Shown in pieces: positions 19,701 to 26,592 of a stretch of DNA of 64,000 nucleotides. Position 1 is the stretch's first letter. Every line of letters starts with the position of its first letter. Both the position numbers and the translations under genes were made by a program. Below the pieces are notes generated by a model. It had not been told where the DNA came from. It made no database searches and saw nothing but the letters and a program-made list of their open reading frames with translations. The DNA comes from Pseudacidovorax sp. NFM-22 (GTDB lineage Bacteria; Pseudomonadota; Gammaproteobacteria; Burkholderiales; Burkholderiaceae_C), in NCBI RefSeq assembly GCF_021401245.1, contig NZ_JACBFY010000001.1, positions 868,001 to 932,000 of the forward strand, written 5' to 3'.

Positions 19701-22700
19701 ATTGCCCAGCGCCGGGCTGTCTTCCGTCGTCGTCTTCACGTCCGGCGCCAGCACGCTGGCGTCGTCCACCGGCGTGACGCCGATGGTCACGGTGGACGTG
19801 GCCGTGCCACCCTTGCCGTCGCTCACCGTCACGGTGAAGTTGTCGCCGCCGTTGTAGTCCTTGCCCGGGGTGTAGGTGAAGGTGCCATCGGCATTCACCA
19901 CCACCGTGCCGTGCGCCGGATCGCTGCCCTTCACATAGGTGAGGGTGTCGCCATCCACGTCGCTGCCCACCACCTTGCCGTCGATCGGGGTGTCTTCGCG
20001 GGTGGTGATGCTGTAGTCGGGCGCCGTGGGCGCGTCGTTCTGCGGCGTGACGTCGATGGTGACGGTGGCCGTGGTCGTGCCGCCGTTGCCATCGCTCACC
20101 AGCACGGTGAAGCTGTCCTTGCCGTTGTAGTCCTTGGCGGGCGTGTAGAGGTAGCTGCCGTCCGCATTGACCGTGACGGTGCCGTGGGCCGGGTCGCTGC
20201 CCTTGGCATAGCCCAGCGTGTCGCCGTCCACGTCGCGGGCCACGATCTGGCCGGTGATGGGCGTGTCCTCGGGCGTGGTGCGGGCCTGGTTGTCGGCCAC
20301 GGGCGCGTCGTTGGCACCGTTGACGGTGAGCGTCAGCGTGGTGGTGGCGGTGGCGCCCGAGGGGTCGGTCACCGTGTAGGTGAACACGTCCTTCTGGCTC
20401 TGGCCGGTGGTCAGGGCCTGCGAGGCCGCATTGGGCGCGTAGGTGTAGCTGCCGTCGGCATTGAGCGTCAGCGTGCCCCAGCTGCCTTCGATGGCCTTGC
20501 CGGCATCGACGATGCTGCCGCCGAAGCTGACCTGGGTCACCGCCATGCTGTCGCCGTCCGGATCGACGTCGTTGGCCAGCACGCCGCCAGTGACGCCGAC
20601 CTTGAGCACCACGTCTTCGCTGGTGCTGTTGGTGTCGGGCTTGGGCTCTGGCGCGTCGTTGACGCCGCCCACCGTGATCGACACGGTGGCGGTCGAGGTG
20701 CCGCCGTTGCCGTCGCTGATGGTGTAGGTGAAGCTGTCGGCGCCGTTGTAGTCCAGGCCGGGCGTGTAGACCGGGTTGCCGTTGGCGTCCAGCGCCACGG
20801 TGCCGTGCGAGGGCTGGGTGAAGCCCACCACGGTGAGCTTGTCGCCGTCCACATCGGTGTCGTTGCGCAGCACCTGGATGGTGACGGGCGTGTCCTCGTC
20901 GGTCGTCACGGTGTCCTTGACGGCCACCGGCGCGTCGTTGACCGGTGTGACGGTGACGCTCACCGTCGAGGTGGCCGTGCCGCCCTTGCCGTCGCTCACC
21001 GTCACGGTGAAGCTGTCCTTGCCGTTGTAGTCCTGGCTGGGCGTGTAGGTGTAGCTGCCGTCGGCGTTGACCGTGACGGTGCCGTGCGTGGGGTCGCTGC
21101 TCTTGGTGAAGGTCAGCGCATCGCCGTCCACGTCGGTGGCCGCCACCTGGCCCTTGACCGGCGTGTCCTCCGGCGTCGTGATCGTGTAGTTGCCCGTGGC
21201 CGGGTCGAAGTTCTGGCCCGGCGGCGTGACCGGCGGATCGCTCGGCACCGGCGGGTCGTTCACCGGCGTCACGGTGATCGTCACCGTCGACGTGGTGGTG
21301 CCGCCATTGCCGTCGTTGACCGTCACGGTGAAGCTGTCGCCACCGTTGTAGTCCTTGGCGGGCGTGTAGGTGTAGCTGCCGTCGGTGTTGACCACCACCG
21401 TACCGTGGGCCGGGTCGCTGCCCTTGGTGTAGGTCAGCGTGTCGCCGTCCACGTCCGAGCCCGTGACCTTGCCGTCGATGGGCGTGTCCTCGGGCGTGGA
21501 GATGCTGGTGCTCGGTGCCGTGGGCGCGTCGTTGACCGGCGTGACGGTGACGTTCACCGTCGAGGTCGCCGTGCCGCCCTTGCCGTCGCTCACCGTCACG
21601 GTGAAGCTGTCGCTGCCGTTGTAGTCCTTGCCCGGGGTGTAGGTGTACGTGCCATCGGCGTTGACCGTGACCGTGCCGTGCGTCGGGTCGCTGCTCTTGG
21701 TGAAGGTCAGTGCGTCGCCATCCACGTCGGTGGCGGCCACCTGGCCCTTGACCGGCGTGTCCTCCGGCGTCGTGATCGTGTAGTTGCCCGTGGCCGGGTC
21801 GAAGTTCTGGCCCGGCGGCGTGACCGGCGGATCGCTCGGCACCGGCGGATCGTTCACCGGCGTCACGGTGATGGTCACCGTCGACGTGGTGGTGCCGCCG
21901 TTGCCGTCGTTGACGGTCACGGTGAAGCTGTCGCCGCCGTTGTAGTCCTTGGCGGGCGTGTAGGTGTAGCTGCCGTCGGTGTTGACGGTGACGGTGCCGT
22001 GTGCCGGGTCGCTGCCCTTGGTGTAGGTCAGCGTGTCGCCGTCCACGTCCGAGCCCGTGACCTTGCCGTCGATGGGCGTGTCCTCGGGCGTGGAGATGCT
22101 GGTGCTCGGTGCCGTGGGCGCGTCGTTGACCGGCGTGACGGTGACGTTCACCGTCGAGGTCGCCGTGCCGCCGTTGCCGTCGCTCACCGTCACGGTGAAG
22201 CTGTCGCTGCCGTTGTAGTCCTTGCCCGGGGTGTAGGTGTACGTGCCGTCGGCGTTGACCGTGACGCTGCCGTGCGTCGGGTCGCTGCTCTTGGTGAAGG
22301 TCAGTGCATCGCCGTCCACGTCGGTGGCGGCCACCTGGCCCTTGACCGGCGTGTCCTCCGGCGTCGTGATCGTGTAGTTGCCCGTGGCCGGGTCGAAGTT
22401 CTGGCCCGGCGGCGTGACCGGCGGATCGCTCGGCACCGGCGGATCGTTCACCGGCGTCACGGTGATGGTCACCGTCGACGTGGTGGTGCCACCGTTGCCG
22501 TCGTTGACGGTCACGGTGAAGCTGTCGCCACCGTTGTAGTCCTTGGCAGGCGTGTAGGTGTAGCTGCCGTCGGTGTTGACCACCACCGTGCCGTGTGCCG
22601 GGTCGCTGCCCTTGGTGTAGGTCAGCGTGTCGCCGTCCACGTCCGAGCCCGTGACCTTGCCGCTGATGGGCTTGTCTTCCTGCGTCGTGAGACCGTAGTT

Positions 22701-25406
22701 GGGGACGGTGGGTGCGTCGTTGACCGGCGTGACCTCGACATTGACCGTCGCCGTCACCGGCGTGCGGCCGTCGGTGGCCGTGTACGTGAAGCTCAGGTTG
22801 CCGTTGTAGTCCTTGTTGGGCGTGTACGTCAGCGTGCCATCGCCGTTCAGGCTCACCACCCCGCCCGTCACCGCCACCGGGCCCGCCGTGATGTCCTTGC
22901 CATCCACCGCGATGATCGACAGCTTGTCGCCGTCCACGTCCGTGTCGTTGGCCAGCACGTCGATCTTCACCGCCGTGTCTTCCTGCGTCTTCGCCACGTC
23001 GTTGCTCAGCGCCGGCGTGTCGTCCAGCGGCGTCACCGTGATGTCCAGCGTGCTCGACGAGCCCGTGTTCGTCGTGTACGTCACCGTCGGCACCTGGCCG
23101 TTCCAGTTGTCCGCCGGCGTGAACACGTAGTCGCCGTTGGCCGCGATGCTGATCGTGCCCACGTTCGCGATCGTCGCCGTGCCGCCCGCCAGCACCGCCG
23201 CCTGGCCCGCCACCTGGAACGAGGCCACGCTCAGCACGTTGTCCACGTCGCGGTCGTTGGCCAGCACATTGCCCAGCGCCGGGCTGTCTTCCGTCGTCGT
23301 CTTCACGTCCGGCGCCAGCACGCTGGCGTCGTCCACCGGCGTGATGCCCACGAACACCGTCGAGGTGGCCGTGCCACCGTTGCCATCGCTCACCACCACG
23401 GTGAACTGGTCACTGCCGTTGTAGTCCTTGGCGGGCGTGTAGGTGTAGCTGCCGTCGGTGTTGACGACGACCGTGCCGTGCGTCGGGTCGCTGCCCTTGG
23501 TGAAGGTCAGCGGGTCGCCATCGACGTCGGTCGCCGCCACCTTGCCGGACACAGGCGTGTCCTCGGGCGTCGTGATGCGGTAGTCGCCCGTGGCCGGGTC
23601 GAAGGTCTGGCCCGGGGGCGGGCTGGGCGGATCAACGACCACCGGCGGATCGTTCACCGGCGTGATGCCCACGAACACCGTGGACGTGGCCGTGCCACCG
23701 TTGCCATCGCTCACCACCACAGTGAACTGGTCGCTGCCGTTGTAGTCCTTGGCAGGCGTGTACGTATAGCTGCCGTCGCTGTTGACCACCACCGTGCCGT
23801 GCGTCGGATCGCTGCCCTTGGTGAAGGTCAGCGGGTCGCCGTCCACATCGGTGGCGGCCACCTTGCCGGACACAGGCGTGTCCTCGGGCGTCGTGATGCG
23901 GTAGTCGCCCGTGGTCGGGTCGAAGGTCTGGCCCGGGGGCGGGCTGGGCGGATCAACGACCACCGGCGGATCGTTCACCGGCGTGATGCCCACGAACACC
24001 GTGGACGTGGCCGTGCCACCGTTGCCATCGCTCACTACCACGGTGAACTGGTCGCTGCCGTTGTAGTCCTTGGCAGGCGTGTAGGTGTAGCTGCCGTCGG
24101 CATTGACCACCACCGTGCCGTGCGTCGGATCGCTGCCCTTGGTGAAGGTCAGCGGGTCGCCGTCCACGTCGGTGGCCGCGACCTTGCCGGACACGGGCGT
24201 GTCCTCGGGCGTGGTGATGCGGTAGTTGCCGGTGGCCGGGTCGAAGTTCTGGCCGGGGGGCGGACTGGGGGGATCGACCACCACCGGCGGATCGTTCACC
24301 GGCGTGATGCCCACGAACACCGTGGACGTGGCCGTGCCGCCATTGCCATCGCTCACCACCACGGTGAACTGGTCGCTGCCGTTGTAGTCCTTCGAGGGCG
24401 TGTAGGTGTAGCTGCCGTCGCTGTTGACCACCACCGTGCCGTGCGTCGGATCGCTGCCCTTGGTGAAGGTCAGCGGATCGCCGTCCACGTCGGTGGCCGC
24501 GACCTTGCCGGACACGGGCGTGTCCTCGGGCGTGGTGATGCGGTAGTTGCCGGTGGCCGGGTCGAAGTTCTGGCCGGCAGGCGGGTTCTCCGGGTTGGCG
24601 GGCACGGGCGCATCGTTGACCGGCGTGACCGTCACGTTGACGGTGGCGGTGGTGGTGCCGCCCTGGCCGTCGCTCACGGTCACGGTGAAGCTGTCCGGGC
24701 CGTTGTAGTCCTTGGCCGGGGTGTAGACGTACGTGCCGTCTGCATTGACCACGACCACGCCGTGCTGCGGATTGCCGGCGGCGGAATAGGTCAGCAGGTT
24801 GCCGTCGATGTCGGTCGCGCTGACCCGGCCCGCGATCGGCGTGTCTTCGGGTGTGGTCACGCTGGCGTTTTCGGCCGTCGGCGGATTGTTGGCGGCATCG
24901 GCCAGCAGCAGGCTCGGACTGGGCGGCAGCGCCGCAGTCGGCAGTGCAGAGGCATTGGCCTGGGCCAGGCTCAGCGAGGGCGTGGTCTCGACGATGCGGT
25001 CCAGCACCACGAAGGAATGGCCTTCGCTGGCTTCGCCACCCGTCAGGCCGGCGGCGGTCGGATCCAGATCCTGGAACGGGTCTTCGCCCCGGTTGAGCGC
25101 CTGGATCACCTGGTCCACGGCGGCGGTGCCCTTGTTGACCGCCCCTTCGGAGCGCTCCGGCGTGGGCGCGGCGCCCAGCATCTCGGCATTGGTCGACACC
25201 TCGCGCGGACCGGCCACCACCAGCTCGCCACCCGGCGTGCGCATCTCGACGAGGGCGCCGTCCTCGATGACGAGCTGCTGCCCTTCGCGGACGAGATCGC
25301 CCACCTGCAGCGCGCGCAGTTGGCCCGAAGGCAGCCGGATGAAGGCTTTGCCGGTCAGGGCGGTGATGGTCCCGGTGGCAGCGGCAGCGGTCGTGGTGGT
25401 GGCCAT
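13704..25406 (-). CDS. lapA: giant LapA-like RTX adhesin, type I secreted
   Basis: 3,900-aa cell-surface biofilm adhesin. Order: N-terminal retention module (1-~135) ending in DPTAAGLTGG, whose TAAG at 117-120 is the LapG cleavage motif; about 27 tandem Ig/cadherin-like units (roughly 190-2860) marked by TPEDTP, DVDGD and YTPxKDYNG; non-repetitive and VCBS-like domains; a WINPVFDNG-containing domain that may bind carbohydrate (about 3440-3640); four RTX calcium nonapeptides such as GGAGDDSIR near 3755-3785; and a C-terminal type I secretion signal ending NLLNQGKLITD. The start has no good Shine-Dalgarno; an AAC-GTT inverted repeat lies just upstream. The repeats are nearly identical in DNA at three scales, so length variation between strains is likely. 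Exported by LapB/LapC/TolC of this locus and released by LapG. Confidence 0.95.
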   Translation of the reverse strand: MATTTTAAAATGTITALTGKAFIRLPSGQLRALQVGDLVREGQQLVIEDGALVEMRTPGGELVVAGPREVSTNAEMLGAAPTPERSEGAVNKGTAAVDQVIQALNRGEDPFQDLDPTAAGLTGGEASEGHSFVVLDRIVETTPSLSLAQANASALPTAALPPSPSLLLADAANNPPTAENASVTTPEDTPIAGRVSATDIDGNLLTYSAAGNPQHGVVVVNADGTYVYTPAKDYNGPDSFTVTVSDGQGGTTTATVNVTVTPVNDAPVPANPENPPAGQNFDPATGNYRITTPEDTPVSGKVAATDVDGDPLTFTKGSDPTHGTVVVNSDGSYTYTPSKDYNGSDQFTVVVSDGNGGTATSTVFVGITPVNDPPVVVDPPSPPPGQNFDPATGNYRITTPEDTPVSGKVAATDVDGDPLTFTKGSDPTHGTVVVNADGSYTYTPAKDYNGSDQFTVVVSDGNGGTATSTVFVGITPVNDPPVVVDPPSPPPGQTFDPTTGDYRITTPEDTPVSGKVAATDVDGDPLTFTKGSDPTHGTVVVNSDGSYTYTPAKDYNGSDQFTVVVSDGNGGTATSTVFVGITPVNDPPVVVDPPSPPPGQTFDPATGDYRITTPEDTPVSGKVAATDVDGDPLTFTKGSDPTHGTVVVNTDGSYTYTPAKDYNGSDQFTVVVSDGNGGTATSTVFVGITPVDDASVLAPDVKTTTEDSPALGNVLANDRDVDNVLSVASFQVAGQAAVLAGGTATIANVGTISIAANGDYVFTPADNWNGQVPTVTYTTNTGSSSTLDITVTPLDDTPALSNDVAKTQEDTAVKIDVLANDTDVDGDKLSIIAVDGKDITAGPVAVTGGVVSLNGDGTLTYTPNKDYNGNLSFTYTATDGRTPVTATVNVEVTPVNDAPTVPNYGLTTQEDKPISGKVTGSDVDGDTLTYTKGSDPAHGTVVVNTDGSYTYTPAKDYNGGDSFTVTVNDGNGGTTTSTVTITVTPVNDPPVPSDPPVTPPGQNFDPATGNYTITTPEDTPVKGQVAATDVDGDALTFTKSSDPTHGSVTVNADGTYTYTPGKDYNGSDSFTVTVSDGNGGTATSTVNVTVTPVNDAPTAPSTSISTPEDTPIDGKVTGSDVDGDTLTYTKGSDPAHGTVTVNTDGSYTYTPAKDYNGGDSFTVTVNDGNGGTTTSTVTITVTPVNDPPVPSDPPVTPPGQNFDPATGNYTITTPEDTPVKGQVAATDVDGDALTFTKSSDPTHGTVTVNADGTYTYTPGKDYNGSDSFTVTVSDGKGGTATSTVNVTVTPVNDAPTAPSTSISTPEDTPIDGKVTGSDVDGDTLTYTKGSDPAHGTVVVNTDGSYTYTPAKDYNGGDSFTVTVNDGNGGTTTSTVTITVTPVNDPPVPSDPPVTPPGQNFDPATGNYTITTPEDTPVKGQVAATDVDGDALTFTKSSDPTHGTVTVNADGSYTYTPSQDYNGKDSFTVTVSDGKGGTATSTVSVTVTPVNDAPVAVKDTVTTDEDTPVTIQVLRNDTDVDGDKLTVVGFTQPSHGTVALDANGNPVYTPGLDYNGADSFTYTISDGNGGTSTATVSITVGGVNDAPEPKPDTNSTSEDVVLKVGVTGGVLANDVDPDGDSMAVTQVSFGGSIVDAGKAIEGSWGTLTLNADGSYTYAPNAASQALTTGQSQKDVFTYTVTDPSGATATTTLTLTVNGANDAPVADNQARTTPEDTPITGQIVARDVDGDTLGYAKGSDPAHGTVTVNADGSYLYTPAKDYNGKDSFTVLVSDGNGGTTTATVTIDVTPQNDAPTAPDYSITTREDTPIDGKVVGSDVDGDTLTYVKGSDPAHGTVVVNADGTFTYTPGKDYNGGDNFTVTVSDGKGGTATSTVTIGVTPVDDASVLAPDVKTTTEDSPALGNVLTNDRDVDNVLSVASFQVAGQAAVLAGGTATIANVGTISIAANGDYVFTPADNWNGQVPTVTYTTNTGSSSTLDITVTPLDDTPALSNDVAKTQEDTAVKIDVLANDTDVDGDKLSIIAVDGKDITAGPVAVTGGVVSLNGDGTLTYTPNKDYNGSLSFTYTATDGRTPVTATVNVEVTPVNDAPKAVDDAVNTAEDTPISIPVLRNDTDVDGDTLSIIGFTQPSHGTVTLGADGNPVYTPSLDYNGADSFTYTISDGNGGTSTATVSITVGGVNDAPVAVADTNITSEDLVLKVGTVGGVLANDRDEDGDTLSVVKVGFNGTSVDAGNPVQGQWGTLTINADGSYTYAPNAAAQGLDDGESAKDVFSYTVTDPSGATSTTTLTLTVTGANDAPVAVDDSATTPEDTAVTVSVLTNDTDVDGEALTVTQIDGKAATVGQAIAVEHGTATLNANGTITFNPDAGYNGPASFTYTVSDGTARDVATVNIVVDSVNDPPNALDNVVTGFEDAPLTFDPRSNDVDPDGDALTITAINGQPITVGKPVALGDGLLSLNTDGTLTFTPNKDFNGKVDFQYTVDDGRGGTDTAKVTMNITPVNDPPVPTDVPNVPGQSFDPTTKNYSLVTPEDTPISGKVAATDVDGDTLTFAKSSDPAHGTVTVNTDGSYTYTPSQDYNGKDSFTVTVSDGNGGTATSTVFITVTPVNDAPTAPNYSLTTPEDTPISGKVVGSDVDGDTLSYTKGSDPAHGSVTVNADGTYTYTPGKDYNGSDSFTVTVKDPSGATATSTVTIGVTPSNDAPTAPDYALTTLEDTPVSGKVVGSDADGDPLNYTKGSDPAHGSVTVNADGTFTYTPGKDYNGSDSFTVTVRDPSGATATSTVTIGVEPQNDNPVVPTNYSVATDEDKSVSGQVKATDVDGDNLSYSAGTAPKHGQVVVNADGTYTYTPTKDFAGTDAFTVVVNDGAGGTATTTVNVTIAPVADTPKVVVDVGTAVANQVTVNSQNATSTDQGFKVTATKLDGTPGTISFINGGGVVGFGVAGAASNGADTELGYQSGKSEKLSISFDQAASSATLTFSYLNPTEHASYTLYDAAGRVIGGGVVTGVTDQIDPSITVKSDTGALISRIDFAAPGTNDDYVLNKVSYVVGETVPVTVSVTPTDVDNSEFVSGVVLRIPAGATLSAGTANADGTWTLPLTGNGGYTVNVDAVTHAVTITGLTLSVPASYTGDLSVTAVATVYDTVPTATTTGTGSDTETNAPIVAYDDVGRVKSGATLTVSAANGVIQSGADAGGKDVGTGLVVTGVHTGGDATSVAATATAAPGQTLTGQYGKLTLNADGSYSYVADNASGLPSNKTVTDTFTYTVTGEAGKTETAQLVISIGGTNNAPTIQAGAVAAVSEEGLPGGIPDTTGNTDTTNARTATGNVVIGDIDGDTLAVTLVAPTTALTSGGQAIVWTGAGTQELIGHIGSATGTEAIRVAIGNDGAYTVTLSKPLDQPVKGQEDVSQFNVGVRVSDGATATTGSLTVRVEDDSPVATNSTATGFVRADSISINSLQGGWINPVFDNGTRQTSQSNTDNDSLIDKISWGTPASGSGQSGYTLVDNIGYTSATGTAIKAGTPFKLADFTHDNWPINSGSSTLDKVTMTMSANVVINGVVTAVSFNVLFDHTETPNGNDPVASRDIISLPAQDVIVQVGIQSYTFRVEGFKDASGNLVNTIYTDEQASNTYSLWGSISSTDALPHITGQVDAQAGADGLASVSWGDLTSQYGTMKANADGTYDFEVNRATRDTLAPGQSVTQNFSYTVTDKDGDTATSTVTIRIEAPSEIQLTTTTGQDYTGTDHGDRIVGSTGNDVINGGAGDDSIRGGDGADTIRGGSGNDVLTGGAGADTFVWKLGDQGTSATPARDIVTDFGTASKANGGDVLDLRDLLQGENHNSGIGNLGSFLHFSKSGSDTVIDVKHEGAAGGAVTQQIVLSNVDLTANNSLTDAAIIQNLLNQGKLITD
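19161..19776 (-). repeat. 616-bp near-identical duplication inside the adhesin (copy A)
   Basis: This block matches 22728-23343 with only scattered differences at a constant offset of 3,567 bp. It encodes about two Ig-like units including VFTPADNWNGQVPT and SNDVAKTQEDTAV. Its codon choice is more skewed to C-ending codons on the coding strand than the flanking units. Confidence 0.85.
20939..22660 (-). repeat. 594-bp tandem super-repeat, about three copies, inside the adhesin
   Basis: The landmark TAGTTGCCCGTGGCCGGGTC occurs at 21187, 21781 and 22375, exactly 594 bp (198 codons) apart. Each super-repeat encodes two Ig-like units joined by a proline-rich linker (SDPPVTPPGQNFDPATGNY). Copies are nearly identical in DNA, which points to recent expansion or gene conversion. 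Confidence 0.88.
22728..23343 (-). repeat. 616-bp near-identical duplication inside the adhesin (copy B)
   Basis: Partner of 19161-19776. Identity stops at the same codon on both sides: GTGACC at the left edge, and a GTGACG/GTGATG divergence at the right. Confidence 0.85.
23341..24603 (-). repeat. 321-bp tandem repeat, four copies, near the adhesin N-terminus
   Basis: Landmarks ACCGGCGGATCGTTCACCGG at 23641 and 23962, and the same string at 24283, are 321 bp (107 codons) apart. Each unit encodes RITTPEDTPVSGKVAATD, an SDGNGGTATSTV strand and a linker VVDPPSPPPGQ. The copy nearest 23341 has a different linker. Confidence 0.9.
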
Positions 25407-25426
25407 GGCGTGGATAACAGTGAAAA

Positions 25427-25454
25427 AACGTTACGGAAAATGTTAAGTAACGTT
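25427..25454 (-). promoter_or_regulatory. inverted repeat in the adhesin leader
   Basis: AACGTTAC (25427-25434) and GTAACGTT (25447-25454) form an 8-bp inverted repeat with a 12-bp AT-rich spacer, centred about 35 bp upstream of the adhesin ATG. A CGAGGAGG motif lies just beyond it, too far from the ATG to be the usual Shine-Dalgarno. It could be an operator or an mRNA hairpin that controls translation. The rest of 25407-25736 shows no gene. Confidence 0.4.
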
Positions 25455-25736
25455 TCCTCCTCGCACATTGGCCTTGAGGACAATGCCGGCGCGCCTGGAT
25501 GCGGAACTAGTTCACAGTTTTGCGTGTGATCGCTGGAAAACGGCCGCATCCGGCGCGAATCCGGCGGCGCCGGCCCTCACCGCGCCCCTCCACAGCCGAT
25601 GAATCGTGCCCGGCCCTTGCCCAGGGCATTTCGGCGGGCCCGGCCGTTCGAGCCGCGACCGCGGCGGCGCACCCGAATGCCGCCGCGCGCTGCGGGTGGG
25701 CGCGGGCGGGGCCGGCTCTCGCAGGGGGAGCAGGCG

Positions 25737-26375
25737 CTACCGGATGCCGTGCACGCGCAGCGCCAGCTGCAGGCGGTCGGCCACGCCCAGCTTGTCGAAG
25801 GCCGTCGACAGATGGGCCTTGACCGTGCGTGCCGTGATGCCCAGGCGCTCGGCGATGGCGTCGTTGGCCTCGCCCAGTGAGGCGAGTTCAGCCACCTCGC
25901 GTTCGCGCACCGTCAGGTCCTGGGCCCAGGCGGCATCGGGCACCGCCCTGGCCGGCTGGGCCGGTGGCCGTTCGTCCAGCAGCCGGAGCAGGCGGGTGAG
26001 CAGGTCCCGTCCCACCCACAACTCGCCCGAGGCCACGACCTGCAAGGCCTGCCGCACGGTCGGCAGCGGCGCATAGACATGGCAGAAGCCGCCGGCACCG
26101 GCCTGGAGCACCGCGGCCCCCTGACGGTCGTCGGGCGCGCCCAGGCCCACCAGGGCATCGATGCCGGACAGCCGGGCCGGCCAGCCCGCGTCCTGCCAGC
26201 CGGGAAGTCCGGGCATCTGCGCGTCCATCAGCACCAGCCGACGGCCCTGGGCCCGCCAGTCCGCGAGGGCCGACAAGTCCGCGCCCCGCACCACCGGCCA
26301 CCCGCTGCCCAGCGGCGCCCAGCGCTCCGCAAGCACATCGTCATGGGTCAGGATCAGCAGGGGTTCAGGCGTCAT
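25737..26375 (-). CDS. LuxR-family response regulator
   Basis: 212-aa regulator with a receiver-like N-terminal domain (acidic pair DD at 12-13, phospho-acceptor candidate D51 in LMDAQMPG) and a C-terminal LuxR-type helix-turn-helix (LTVREREVAELASLGEANDA onward, recognition helix TARTVKAHLS). The receiver is short and lacks an obvious conserved Lys, so phosphorylation is doubtful. It lies between the adhesin and its secretion genes in the same orientation, as similar regulators do in other Lap/Bap loci, so it probably controls adhesin or secretion transcription. Confidence 0.85.
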   Translation of the reverse strand: MTPEPLLILTHDDVLAERWAPLGSGWPVVRGADLSALADWRAQGRRLVLMDAQMPGLPGWQDAGWPARLSGIDALVGLGAPDDRQGAAVLQAGAGGFCHVYAPLPTVRQALQVVASGELWVGRDLLTRLLRLLDERPPAQPARAVPDAAWAQDLTVREREVAELASLGEANDAIAERLGITARTVKAHLSTAFDKLGVADRLQLALRVHGIR

Positions 26376-26431
26376 CGACAGGCAGGCAAGCAGGCAGGAT
26401 CGTGGAAGGCGGAGGAACGAAAGCCGGGCTC

Positions 26432-26592
26432 AGAAGGTGTGAATGAATCCGGCGTGGCCGAGCGGGCTGCGAAAACGCGCCCAATCAAGGCGCAAAGCGC
26501 AGCCATAGCCCGGGCTATGGCGAGTATTTGCAACGCCGAGTGGCCGTGTTTTGGCAGGACGAGCGGACATGTCGGATTCGTTCACACCTTCT
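26432..26592 (-). repeat. 161-bp imperfect palindrome (MITE/REP-like) after the LapC gene
   Basis: The ends AGAAGGTGTGAA... and ...TTCACACCTTCT are inverted copies (19 of 20 bases match). The exact centre is the perfect 20-bp palindrome GCCATAGCCCGGGCTATGGC (26502-26521). The arms between pair imperfectly over most of their length, so the whole unit is one symmetrical element. Its right end touches the stop codon of the HlyD-type gene. It has no coding capacity of its own, and the transcript would fold into a very long hairpin that could end or stabilise lapBC mRNA. Confidence 0.75.

Noticed and set aside
13704-25406. CRISPR-like regular repeats
   Set aside because: Repeats are 300-600 bp, in frame and encode Ig-like domains.
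13683-25529. Open frame of 3,948 codons on the plus strand, antisense to the adhesin
   Set aside because: It mirrors the adhesin codon for codon. High-GC, Thr/Asp/Gly-rich coding leaves few antisense stops, and the product is low-complexity Arg/His/Val with no domain or ribosome-binding site.
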